Of a stretch of DNA of 64,000 bases, positions 54,897 to 63,410 are shown in pieces. Origin of the DNA: Microbacterium croceum (lineage in GTDB: Bacteria; Actinomycetota; Actinomycetes; Actinomycetales; Microbacteriaceae). How positions within the stretch are numbered: the stretch's first letter is position 1; the number at the start of each line of letters is the position of its first letter. Under the pieces are notes generated by a model that saw only the letters and a program-made list of their open reading frames with translations, was not told the origin of the DNA and did not search any database. The DNA lies in the NCBI RefSeq assembly GCF_023091245.1, contig NZ_JAHWXN010000001.1, positions 2,480,001-2,544,000 of the forward strand, read 5' to 3'. The position numbers were made by a program, and so were the translations under genes.

Positions 54897-57800
54897 TCAG
54901 ACGCCTCCCCCGGCAGGCAGCCCCACCTTCGGTCGGGCCCACGAACGACCGCGGGTGTCCTTCAGGATGTCGTACTCGACGTCGACGTGCGGTTCGATCG
55001 CGCTGTACTTGTCGTTCGGCGCACCGATCACGAGCTGGAAACCCAGACCCCGCCATGCTCCGATCGCGCGCTTCGTGAAATGCGCGTCCGCCTTGATCAG
55101 CGCCTCGTCCATGAACACCGGCGCATACCGTGGACGCACAGCGCCCGCATCGCCGAGCTGGTACCGCAACGCTGCACCCACGATGAAGGCCACGAGTTCC
55201 TGCGACTCTCCCCCGGACTTCTCACCGATGTGGTCGTAGAGTGCCACATGCTCCCGCGTCGTGGCGTGGATCCGCTCGGCACTCACCCTGACGTGGTTGC
55301 GCACATCGATGAGCTCCGCGAAGTCCGGCGCCGTCCGGCGCATCCGAGAGATCAGACGGCTCATCCTGCGGTACACGCTCTCGCGCTCTGCGTCGGTCGC
55401 TGCTGCGTCGATGAGACCGCGCACCTCGCGCAGCTCCTTGCGGAACCGTCTGCGTGCCTCCGACTGATTCTCCCGCGGCGTGATCTGCAGGCGGTGCTCA
55501 TCGTCGTAGAACGGCAATGCCTCCATGATCGTGTTGATCGGGTCGATGCGGTTCTTGATCTCTCGCAGGGATCGGCTGAGGTTCGAGTCCAGACTCGTCA
55601 GATCGTTGCCGGACAGCTTGAGGAGGCTGTCCCGCCATTCAGACTCCAGCTCGTGCAGGCCGCTGGTCTCCAGCGCGTCGAGGATCCCCACGAACTCGGC
55701 GACCGATTCGTCGGGGTCGGGCAGGAGGGTGAGGGTGTCCCAACGCTCGAGGAAACTCGTCATCAGTCGTCGCATCTGCTCGCGCTGGTCGGCGTGCGCG
55801 GCGGCCGCGGAGGTGCGGTCTTCCAGAAGCCTGGTCGCCGCGCTGCGCAGAGCGGAGTCGAGGTGGGCCAGGCGCTCCGATGCACTGACGCTGACGGCCA
55901 TATCGGCGCCGAGGAAGCGCGCATCGAGGAAGGAGCGGTGGCGCTCCTCGACGGTGAGCTCTGCGGCCTCCGCGGCATCCACGATCCGCTGGCAGGCGTC
56001 GACCTGCTCGGTCACCTCCACCCACCGGTCCTCTGCGACCATGAGCTCACCACCGAGACGAGCGTTCTCGTCACGAAGGCTCCCCACCCGGACTCTGAGG
56101 TCCTCGGCGCGGCGCCGCATCTCCGCGATGTGCGGATTCGCGTCGGCGACCTCCGCCTCGACGGCCAGCCACCTGTCCCGCTCGGCTGCCACGGCGTCGA
56201 CATCGACATGCTCCCAGCTCAGATCCTCGATCTTGGCCTGAGCCTTCGATCGCGATTCGATCCGGTCGAGTGCGGCCTCCGCGTCCGCTGCCGCCGACCG
56301 CGCCGTCTCGAGCGCGCGCTCGGCGCTGCCGATCAGCTCGTCCAGTTCCCGTAGGCGACGCTCGTTCGAGAACCCCAGCACGTTGGTTCGCCCATGCCCA
56401 CCGTGAGACCCGCCGCTGCCCCGTGAGACCTGCCCTGCGATGGTGAGCGCCTTCGAGTGCGCGGACAGGTCAGCGGTCGAGTCGACGCACACGAAACCGA
56501 AGCGTTCCTCGAGGCGCTGCTGCAGCCACCCGGTGAAGACGGTCGACCGATGATCCAGGCGTCCGGGAAGCGTCCGCGGGTCGGCGTTGCGGGTTTCGGG
56601 CAGGCCGGTGTGCACGCCTTCGTACGTGATCCGCTCCGGAGTGCGCACGGAGTCGATCGCGGCGCGGAAACGAGCGAGATGGGCCTCGTCGATCAGGAGG
56701 GTTCTCGCGAATCCGCCGAGGGCGAGATTGAACGCCTCTCGCCACGGCTCGAACTCCGTGCGCACTTCCACGAGCTCGCCGACGAAGGGCAGGTCCGTGA
56801 TGTCGAGGGAGGCTGCCTCTGCGAGCAGCGCGCGCGATTCGTGCAGGCGCGCGGGGATGCTGCCGCGGACGCCGTCCGCTTCCGCGCGTTCGGTCCGCAG
56901 CGCACGCAGCTCCGTCTCGGCCGTGCGCCGGGCGGACTCTGCCTCGGCGAAGGTCGCTCTGGCTGCGCGTATGCCGCCATCCGGCGCGGAACTGCGGAAT
57001 TCGGCGAGAAGGCCGTCGAACTCTTCTGCTGTCCTCACCTCGACGCCCAGCTCGCCGATGATAGCGTCGAAGCGCTCGCGCTCCCGCTGCACGTCCTCCC
57101 AGCGACGGGTGACGGCGCGCAGTTCGCGCTGCGCCGTCTCGAGACGGTCGCCGCCCGACTGCCGCGCGACGTCCAGGAGCCCGTCCCGCTCGGACTCCGC
57201 CGCGTCGATGAGCGCGCGCTTCTCACGCACGGCGAGTTGGAGGGCACGAGTTCGTTCGCGCAGCTCGGTCTCGACCTCGCGCAGCAGATCGAGCCGACGC
57301 TCGGCACTCCACAGCGCCGCGAGCGACGTCGGCTCGGAGAAGACCCCGACCTCGTCCACGACCCGCATGCGCTCCGCGGCGGCCTCGATGCGCTGCGAGA
57401 TCCCGCGGATCGGCTCCAGGGCTGCCACCTGCTGCTTGGCGACCAGCATGCGTGTGCGCGTGCTCTCCAGCTCATCGAAGTGCGCGACCACCGCATCGGC
57501 GGTCGCCATCGTCTCGGGCTCATCGAGCACGAGCTTCTTGTAGAGGTCGTCGACCGTGGTGATCTGCTGACCGGCCTGGATGCGGGCCAGCAGACTGATG
57601 GCCTTCGCGCCGGAGCCGGCAGCGCCGATGCCGAGCACGGCGTGCAGGCGTGCCGAGAACTCGCGGTCGGTCGACACCGGCTCGAGCCCCGTCGCGCGCA
57701 CCGACGCGTCGCTGAGCCGTTGCACCGCCGTCTGCTCGAGCCGCGCGAGGTCGAAGGCGCCGTCGATCGTGGCGCGCAGCCTCGTGGTGTCCTCCAACGT

Positions 57801-58259
57801 CCGAGCATCCGCGGGGATGTACCAGCCGCGGACAGCGGTGAAGCGCGAACCGTCGTGGTCCAGCCAGGTCATCGAGACCGCGCTCCAGGTATCTTCCCCG
57901 TCGCCGCGCAGGACACGCAGCTTCGTGCCTTCGTCGGTACGGGACTCGTCGATCTTGCCTCGCCCGTACGAGAGGATGTTCCGCTGCTCCTCTCCGCGGG
58001 GACGCCCCGTGACACCGCCGTTGGACGCACCGTTGAACGGAGTCGTGTGCGGCATCATCAGCGCGATGTAGCCGTCCATGAGCGTGGACTTCCCCGATCC
58101 CGATCCCCCGCACAGCAGGGTCGCGTCCGGCGAGAAGCGCACTCGATGGGGACCGCCGTCGTAACCGCCCCAGTTGATGAGCTGCAGTTCTTCGGCGATC
58201 CACTGCTGTCCGCGAGAGCTCGCGGGGATCAGCCCGAAGAGCGTGTCCATCATCGTCAT
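54897..58259 (-). CDS. jetC: SMC-like ATPase of a Wadjet/Mks system (JetC, MukB-like)
   Basis: ATPase core subunit of a bacterial SMC complex. The 1120 residues have a head-coil-hinge-coil-head plan: Walker A GGSGSGKST (51-59) after LQLINWGGYDG, long coiled-coil stretches rich in Ala/Glu/Arg, a hinge-like middle, the ABC signature SGGESQ (about 1015-1020) and Walker B VFMDEA (about 1048-1053). This matches JetC/MksB. JetABC complexes compact DNA, and in Wadjet systems JetD then cuts small circular DNA. The ATG at 58259 overlaps jetB (ATGA). All ATPase motifs are intact. No jetD follows it. Confidence 0.9.
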   Translation of the reverse strand: MTMMDTLFGLIPASSRGQQWIAEELQLINWGGYDGGPHRVRFSPDATLLCGGSGSGKSTLMDGYIALMMPHTTPFNGASNGGVTGRPRGEEQRNILSYGRGKIDESRTDEGTKLRVLRGDGEDTWSAVSMTWLDHDGSRFTAVRGWYIPADARTLEDTTRLRATIDGAFDLARLEQTAVQRLSDASVRATGLEPVSTDREFSARLHAVLGIGAAGSGAKAISLLARIQAGQQITTVDDLYKKLVLDEPETMATADAVVAHFDELESTRTRMLVAKQQVAALEPIRGISQRIEAAAERMRVVDEVGVFSEPTSLAALWSAERRLDLLREVETELRERTRALQLAVREKRALIDAAESERDGLLDVARQSGGDRLETAQRELRAVTRRWEDVQRERERFDAIIGELGVEVRTAEEFDGLLAEFRSSAPDGGIRAARATFAEAESARRTAETELRALRTERAEADGVRGSIPARLHESRALLAEAASLDITDLPFVGELVEVRTEFEPWREAFNLALGGFARTLLIDEAHLARFRAAIDSVRTPERITYEGVHTGLPETRNADPRTLPGRLDHRSTVFTGWLQQRLEERFGFVCVDSTADLSAHSKALTIAGQVSRGSGGSHGGHGRTNVLGFSNERRLRELDELIGSAERALETARSAAADAEAALDRIESRSKAQAKIEDLSWEHVDVDAVAAERDRWLAVEAEVADANPHIAEMRRRAEDLRVRVGSLRDENARLGGELMVAEDRWVEVTEQVDACQRIVDAAEAAELTVEERHRSFLDARFLGADMAVSVSASERLAHLDSALRSAATRLLEDRTSAAAAHADQREQMRRLMTSFLERWDTLTLLPDPDESVAEFVGILDALETSGLHELESEWRDSLLKLSGNDLTSLDSNLSRSLREIKNRIDPINTIMEALPFYDDEHRLQITPRENQSEARRRFRKELREVRGLIDAAATDAERESVYRRMSRLISRMRRTAPDFAELIDVRNHVRVSAERIHATTREHVALYDHIGEKSGGESQELVAFIVGAALRYQLGDAGAVRPRYAPVFMDEALIKADAHFTKRAIGAWRGLGFQLVIGAPNDKYSAIEPHVDVEYDILKDTRGRSWARPKVGLPAGGGV

Positions 58260-58921
58260 CGCGCCTCCACCGCCTGGGCACGAAGCCACTCCCGCAACTC
58301 CCTGAGCGTCTCGGCGCTGAGCACGATCTCGACGAGCGCAGTGATGCGATACCGCCCGCTGGTCTCTTCCTGCACGATGCCCTCTCGGTCCAACCGATCC
58401 AGTGCGCTGCGGATCGCCCGCTGCTGTTTCGCGGTTCCGCCGTCGACATCGGCGAAGTAGCTGAGCACGGTCTGCTCGATGTCCTCGATGTCGATCCGCA
58501 CGGACCCTTCGCCCGACGCGGACTCGCGCTGATAGACCGTCCGCAGGTGCACGAGCACCAGCGTCTCGGTGCGCGAGTACGGCGAGTCCTTCAGCAGCAC
58601 GGGCATCTCCACCTCATCCGAGCGCAACTGCTGCTTGTAGGCGAATCCTCGAGCGTGGTCGATGATCAGCCGCAGGTAGATGTCATTGAGTCGGGATTCG
58701 ATCACCTGCTGGTGCTCGATGAGCAGGGTCCACTCGCGGCGGTTGCGCTCCATCGAGATGAACCGGCGCTGCAGGAGATGCACGAGCACGCGCCTGATCT
58801 CCGGGTCGAGCGTGCCACGGTCCCCCGGGAAATGCGCCTCGAGGTCCTCCTCCATCGCCGTCGGATCGATGAACCCTTCGTCTCCACCGGCCGGGGTGAG
58901 ATCGTCGTCACTCAACTGCAT
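58256..58921 (-). CDS. jetB: DUF4194 protein (JetB, MukE-like)
   Basis: Winged-helix accessory subunit of the complex (DUF4194). The 221 residues include IRRVLVHLLQRRFISMERNRREWTLLIEH, LIIDHARGFAYKQQ and a second winged helix (RAIRSALDRLDREGIVQEE). The start is uncertain: AAGGAGG directly abuts the ATG at 58921, so a TTG two codons later (58915), spaced 6 nt from it, may be the true start. It overlaps jetA by up to 14 nt and jetC by 4 nt. Confidence 0.87.
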   Translation of the reverse strand: MQLSDDDLTPAGGDEGFIDPTAMEEDLEAHFPGDRGTLDPEIRRVLVHLLQRRFISMERNRREWTLLIEHQQVIESRLNDIYLRLIIDHARGFAYKQQLRSDEVEMPVLLKDSPYSRTETLVLVHLRTVYQRESASGEGSVRIDIEDIEQTVLSYFADVDGGTAKQQRAIRSALDRLDREGIVQEETSGRYRITALVEIVLSAETLRELREWLRAQAVEAR

Positions 58922-60374
58922 CCTCCTTCGTGCTGCGCGCCGTGACCGCACCGAACGCGAAGCGGCGAGTCGTGCCGTCCGGTCGCAGCGTGTCGACGGT
59001 CGAGATCCCTGCACCGTCCGTGAGTCCGTTGCGGTGAGCGATCTCGAGCAGACCGAGAAGGTCGACAGGGCGTCGAGTCGAGTCGGGAACCGCGCGGAAC
59101 GCGTCGGCGAGATCGAACTCCGCTTCGAGCCCGGAGACGTACTCCTCGAGCTCGGCATACCTCGGCCCACCCCACGCGCGTGTGTCGTGATCGAGGAAGT
59201 CGATCTCGTCGGCGTCGACGAGGGGCGCGGGGGCGCGCGGTGGACGGACGTCACCGGCCGTCTGACGCAGATGCCCCAGGTCGACCAGCGGCATGCTGCG
59301 CACCGGGTCGACGATCGTGCCCGGCCCCGACCACCCGTGGAGCCCGGCGATCACGTCGCGCAGGAGATCGTCGATCTGACGATCGCGCAGCGGATCGTGC
59401 GTCTTCACCTGACCGGTGATGACGTGTGAGGCACGTCGCTGTGCCGACAGCACCTCTTCCACGCCCAGTTCGACCCGTCGGCCGATCGCATCGAGCTCGG
59501 CCCGCTGCGTGCCGTCCAGCATGCGCGCGAAACGCTGGCCCAGGAGTCCGCGAAGCTGCTCGGTGAGGGCGTCGATGCGATCGGGGTCGCCGATCAGTCG
59601 CAGTGCTCCGGCGAACGCGCGCCCCTCGGGTGTCGACTGCATCACGTCCTGCGCACGCTGGAGGTACTCGCGCAGGACCTCGCTCGTCGGCCGCTCGTCC
59701 CGCCGGAGATGCGCGACGACGTCGCGCTGCATGGATCTGAGCGACTCGGCCACCCGCGTGAAGTCGGCCGGGAGCTCGCGAGCGAGATGCAGGACGTTCT
59801 CCGCCTCCTCGAGGAGCTCTTCGTCGTCTGCCGGAGCCGAGAGTCCGGTCTGCTCGATGCGAGCGATCTCGGCATCGACCGCCTCACGCTCCGCGCGCAG
59901 TCTCGACAACCGGCGAACCGGGTCGACCTCCGCGTTCACCGAAAGACGCTCCACAGCCTCGAGCAGCGTGCGCACACGTGAGTTCGACACCCGCGTACGA
60001 CCTCCGCCGGTGCGGCCCGATATCTCGAGTGCTGCGACGGCATGTGCCGACAGCCGGTAGACCTCGGTGTCGTCGTCGATCTGCTGGATCAGCCAGCCCA
60101 GACGCACCCAGTTGCGGCACACGTCGCGCGCGCTCCCCGAAGGCAAGCGCCGGTCGTCCTCGTCGTCATACCCTGCCGCGCGGAGCTCGTCGAGCACCTC
60201 CGCGAGTTCCGCATGCGCATCCGCGACCGCGACCGATGCCCGGTCGGCGCTGAACAGCAGCGTGAGAGACGCCACGACGAACGGAGCGAAACGACCGTGA
60301 AGCAGATCGAGCGTCGGAGTGCTGAAAGCGGTGACGGCACGTGCATACGCTGCCTCAGCCCTGGATCCCGTCAC
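58908..60374 (-). CDS. jetA: DUF3375 protein (JetA, MukF-like kleisin)
   Basis: Kleisin-type subunit that bridges the SMC heads (DUF3375). The 488 residues have an N-terminal winged-helix region (LLHGRFAPFVVASLTLLFSADRASVAVADAH), a coiled-coil middle (about 150-300), and a C-terminal winged helix (VDLLGLLEIAHRNGLTDGAGISTVDTL). It begins at GTG with a TATTCT hexamer 7 nt upstream and no ribosome binding site, so it may be leaderless. It is first in jetA-jetB-jetC, 75 nt after pdxT on the same strand. Confidence 0.87.
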   Translation of the reverse strand: MTGSRAEAAYARAVTAFSTPTLDLLHGRFAPFVVASLTLLFSADRASVAVADAHAELAEVLDELRAAGYDDEDDRRLPSGSARDVCRNWVRLGWLIQQIDDDTEVYRLSAHAVAALEISGRTGGGRTRVSNSRVRTLLEAVERLSVNAEVDPVRRLSRLRAEREAVDAEIARIEQTGLSAPADDEELLEEAENVLHLARELPADFTRVAESLRSMQRDVVAHLRRDERPTSEVLREYLQRAQDVMQSTPEGRAFAGALRLIGDPDRIDALTEQLRGLLGQRFARMLDGTQRAELDAIGRRVELGVEEVLSAQRRASHVITGQVKTHDPLRDRQIDDLLRDVIAGLHGWSGPGTIVDPVRSMPLVDLGHLRQTAGDVRPPRAPAPLVDADEIDFLDHDTRAWGGPRYAELEEYVSGLEAEFDLADAFRAVPDSTRRPVDLLGLLEIAHRNGLTDGAGISTVDTLRPDGTTRRFAFGAVTARSTKEDAVE

Positions 60375-60381
60375 TCACAAG

Positions 60382-60387
60382 AGAATA
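60382..60387 (-). promoter_or_regulatory. Candidate -10 element for a leaderless jetABC mRNA
   Basis: TATTCT on the minus strand with 7 nt before the jetA GTG. This would start transcription at or next to the start codon. Read-through from pdxT is also possible. Confidence 0.4.
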
Positions 60388-60449
60388 GTCCGAGCTCGGC
60401 CACCTGCCGGTCGCGCGCAGACGCACGGCGGGTCGCTCCGCACCCTGTG

Positions 60450-61052
60450 TCAACCGGCGACGCGACCCCGAACGGTCTCGAGGAAGCGGGCGTGGAAGCG
60501 TGTCTCGCCATCGACCTCCGGGTGGAAGCTGGTACCGAGCAGGGCGCCCTGCTGCACGGCGACGATCGTGCCGTCCGCCAGCGACGCCAGCACGTCGACG
60601 TCTGCCCCGACGCGCTCCACGATCGGCGCCCGGATGAAGGTCGCGTGCACCGGGGGGTCACCGAGGACGGGTACAGCGATCTCGGTCTCGAACGACTCGG
60701 TCTGGCGTCCGAAGGCGTTGCGCCGCACGGCGATGTCCATCCCGCCGAACGACTGCTGTCCGTCGATGCCGTCGAGCACCGTGTCGGCGAGCAGGATCAG
60801 GCCGGCACAGGTCCCGTACACGGGCAGTCCGGCCGTGATCGCGGCTCTGATGGGCTCGCGCATGCCGAAGATGCGCGAGAGCTTGTCGATCACGCTCGAT
60901 TCGCCGCCGGGGATGACCAGCCCATCGACCGCGGCGAGCTCCTGCGGGCGCCGGACGAGCACGACGTCGGCGCCCAGGCCCGCGAGCAGGGCGGCATGCT
61001 CGCGCACATCGCCCTGCAGCGCCAGGACGCCGACGCGAGTGCTACCAGCCAC
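60450..61052 (-). CDS. pdxT: Pyridoxal 5'-phosphate synthase glutaminase subunit
   Basis: Class I glutaminase that passes ammonia to PdxS. The 200 residues show [11 protein letters not shown], the nucleophile cysteine in [13 protein letters not shown] and the His/Glu pair in [12 protein letters not shown]. It overlaps the pdxS end by 11 nt. In related genomes pdxT is typically followed by yebC; here the jet genes stand between them. Confidence 0.96.
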   Translation of the reverse strand: MAGSTRVGVLALQGDVREHAALLAGLGADVVLVRRPQELAAVDGLVIPGGESSVIDKLSRIFGMREPIRAAITAGLPVYGTCAGLILLADTVLDGIDGQQSFGGMDIAVRRNAFGRQTESFETEIAVPVLGDPPVHATFIRAPIVERVGADVDVLASLADGTIVAVQQGALLGTSFHPEVDGETRFHARFLETVRGRVAG

Positions 61053-61941
61053 GCTCGGCCAGGCGGTGCGGCGCCGGCAGGTCGGACACGTTGATGCCGA
61101 CCATCGCTTCGCCGAGTCCGCGGGAGACCTCGGCGATGACCTTCGCGTCGTCGTAGAAGGTGGTGGCCTTGACGATGGCCTTGGCGCGTTCCACCGGGTT
61201 GCCCGACTTGAAGATGCCGGAGCCGACGAACACGCCGTCGGCGCCGAGCTGCATCATCATCGCCGCGTCTGCGGGCGTCGCGACGCCGCCGGCGACGAAC
61301 AGCACGACCGGGAGCTTGCCGGTCTCCGCGATCTCCGCGACCAGCTCGTAGGGCGCCTGCAGCTCCTTCGCGGCGACGAACAGCTCGTCCTTCGTCAGAG
61401 CCGTCAGGGCGGCGATCTCGCCGCGGATCTTGCGGATGTGCTTCATCGCCTCCGAGACGTCGCCCGTCCCTGCCTCACCCTTGGAGCGGATCATCGCGGC
61501 ACCCTCGTTGATGCGACGGAGCGCCTCGCCCAGGTTGGTCGCGCCGCAGACGAAGGGCACGGTGAAGCCGTACTTGTCGATGTGGTTGACGTAGTCGGCG
61601 GGCGAGAGCACCTCGGACTCGTCGATGTAGTCGACGCCGAGCTCCTGCAGCACCTGGGCTTCGACGAAGTGCCCGATGCGCGCCTTCGCCATGACCGGGA
61701 TCGAGACGGCGTCGATGATGCTGTCGATCATGTCGGGGTCGCTCATCCGCGAGACGCCGCCCTGCGCCCGGATGTCGGCGGGTACACGCTCGAGCGCCAT
61801 AACGGCGACGGCACCGGCGTCCTCGGCGATCTTCGCCTGCTCGGCGGTCACGACGTCCATGATGACGCCGCCCTTGAGCATCTCTGCGAGCCCGCGCTTG
61901 ACGCGCGCGGATCCGGTGGTGGCCTGTTCGGTGCTGGACAT
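61042..61941 (-). CDS. pdxS: Pyridoxal 5'-phosphate synthase lyase subunit
   Basis: Builds PLP from ribose 5-phosphate, glyceraldehyde 3-phosphate and ammonia. The 299-residue barrel contains the substrate lysine in [14 protein letters not shown] and the second lysine in [15 protein letters not shown], with [16 protein letters not shown]. It is first in pdxS-pdxT and divergent from a MocR-type regulator, which probably activates it as PdxR does in Corynebacterium glutamicum. Confidence 0.97.
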   Translation of the reverse strand: MSSTEQATTGSARVKRGLAEMLKGGVIMDVVTAEQAKIAEDAGAVAVMALERVPADIRAQGGVSRMSDPDMIDSIIDAVSIPVMAKARIGHFVEAQVLQELGVDYIDESEVLSPADYVNHIDKYGFTVPFVCGATNLGEALRRINEGAAMIRSKGEAGTGDVSEAMKHIRKIRGEIAALTALTKDELFVAAKELQAPYELVAEIAETGKLPVVLFVAGGVATPADAAMMMQLGADGVFVGSGIFKSGNPVERAKAIVKATTFYDDAKVIAEVSRGLGEAMVGINVSDLPAPHRLAERGW

Positions 61942-61995
61942 GACGTTCCTCTCGGTGAGCCGATCGACGCAGCTCTTGGCGTGATCCGAAGATAA

Positions 61996-62014
61996 CTTTG
62001 ATCTATGTCAAAAG
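61996..62014. promoter_or_regulatory. Inverted repeat between pdxS and pdxR, candidate operator
   Basis: CTTTGA (61996-62001), 6 nt, then TCAAAAG (62008-62014). On the minus strand this includes a perfect TTGACA (62011-62006). A direct repeat AAGATA stands at 61989 and again at 62012, 23 bp apart. The AT-rich patch is striking in this GC-rich gap of 115 nt and lies between the divergent starts. Confidence 0.45.
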
Positions 62015-62035
62015 ATAGCATCGTCCGACACGACC

Positions 62036-62041
62036 TAGAAT
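62036..62041 (+). promoter_or_regulatory. Candidate -10 element of the pdxR-like gene
   Basis: TAGAAT, 15 nt before the ATG at 62057. It lies just right of the inverted repeat, so a regulator bound there would overlap the -35 region. Confidence 0.45.
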
Positions 62042-62056
62042 CGGTCCTGAGGACAC

Positions 62057-63364
62057 ATGAGCGACGACATCCGAGGGACCACCGCAGCCGACATCGCCGA
62101 CAGCGTGCGCGCCCTCCGTGAACGTGGTGTGCTGCGGCCGGGGAGCGTGCTCCCTCCGGTGCGCGAGCTCGCCGCGACGCTCGGGGTCAATCGGAACACG
62201 GCCGTATCCGCATACCGCCAGCTCGCGCAAGCGGGGCTCGTGGTGTCGCGCGGACGGGCCGGCACCGTCATCGCCGGTGTGGATGCCGTGGCACAGGAGG
62301 GCTACGCCTCCGACACGGTGCTCCGGGACGTCGCGACCGGCAACCCCGATCCCGCATTGATCCCCGATCCCACCCCGGCGCTCGCCACCGTCGCCGGGCG
62401 ACCCGTGCTCTACGGTGAGCCCGTGATCGACCGCGGACTCGATGCGTGGGCACGCGAGTGGGTCGCGCCCGACCTCAGTGACACCGACTTCCGGATCACC
62501 GTGACCAGTGGCGCGGTCGATGCGGTCGAGCGGCTGCTCGCCCAGGCGCTGACCCGCGACGACGCGGTCGCGCTGGAGGACCCGTGCTTCCTCGCCAGCA
62601 TCCACACTGTGCGTCTCGGCGGCTATCGCGCGGTGCCGGTGCCCGTCGACGCGGAGGGAATGACCGTCGAGGGTCTGCGCGCCGCGCTCGCCGCCGGGGT
62701 CCGCGCCGTCATCTGCACGCCGCGGGCGCAGAACCCCACGGGCGCCAGCCTGTCGGCGCAGCGCGCCGCCGAGCTGCGTGAGGTGCTCGTCGATCACCCG
62801 TACGTGCTCCTGATCGAGGACGACCACTTCTCGATGCTGTCGCAGCGGCCCTACGAGTCGCTCATCGGACCGGGACACCGCCGCTACGCCCTGGTGCGTT
62901 CGGTGTCGAAGTTCCTCGGACCCGACATGTGCCTCGCCATCGCGGCGACGGATTCCGAGACCGCAGACCGGCTCGCGATGCGCCTGAGCCCCGGCACGAC
63001 GTGGGTGAGCCATCTGCTGCAGCGCCTCGCGCTCGCGCAGCTGACAGACGCCGACGTCTCCGCCCGCGTCGCCGCTGCCGGCGTGCACTACGCCACCCGC
63101 AACGCGGCGTTCACCGCCCGTCTGCGCGAACACGGGATCGACGCACCTGTCACCGACGGGCTCAGCCTCTGGATCGAGCTCCCGCGCCCGGCTCGCGTCG
63201 TCGTGGAGCGACTGATGCGTCGCGGGTGGCTCGCCCGGACCGGCGACGAATTCGCGCTCGGTGACCGGGCGGAGCCGTCCCACCACCTGCGCCTCACCGT
63301 GCACGACCTCTCCGACGACGATGCGGCCACGCTCGTCACCGATCTCGTCGCGGCAGTGCGATGA
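62057..63364 (+). CDS. pdxR: MocR/PdxR-type transcription regulator (GntR wHTH plus aminotransferase domain)
   Basis: A 435-residue regulator. Residues 1 to about 75 are a GntR winged helix (SVLPPVRELAATLGVNRNTAVSAYRQL, quoted in parts: PPVRELAATLGVNRNTAV). The rest is a fold-type I aminotransferase domain with the PLP lysine in RSVSKFLGPDMC. PLP binding by the large domain lets such regulators sense vitamin B6. It is divergent from pdxST and 46 nt upstream of pdxY, the classic PdxR setting. The symbol is by context and family. Confidence 0.88.
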   Translation: MSDDIRGTTAADIADSVRALRERGVLRPGSVLPPVRELAATLGVNRNTAVSAYRQLAQAGLVVSRGRAGTVIAGVDAVAQEGYASDTVLRDVATGNPDPALIPDPTPALATVAGRPVLYGEPVIDRGLDAWAREWVAPDLSDTDFRITVTSGAVDAVERLLAQALTRDDAVALEDPCFLASIHTVRLGGYRAVPVPVDAEGMTVEGLRAALAAGVRAVICTPRAQNPTGASLSAQRAAELREVLVDHPYVLLIEDDHFSMLSQRPYESLIGPGHRRYALVRSVSKFLGPDMCLAIAATDSETADRLAMRLSPGTTWVSHLLQRLALAQLTDADVSARVAAAGVHYATRNAAFTARLREHGIDAPVTDGLSLWIELPRPARVVVERLMRRGWLARTGDEFALGDRAEPSHHLRLTVHDLSDDDAATLVTDLVAAVR

Positions 63365-63410
63365 CCCCTCGACGCGCACAGCAGTGCGCCCTGAATGAAA
63401 GGATCGGGAG

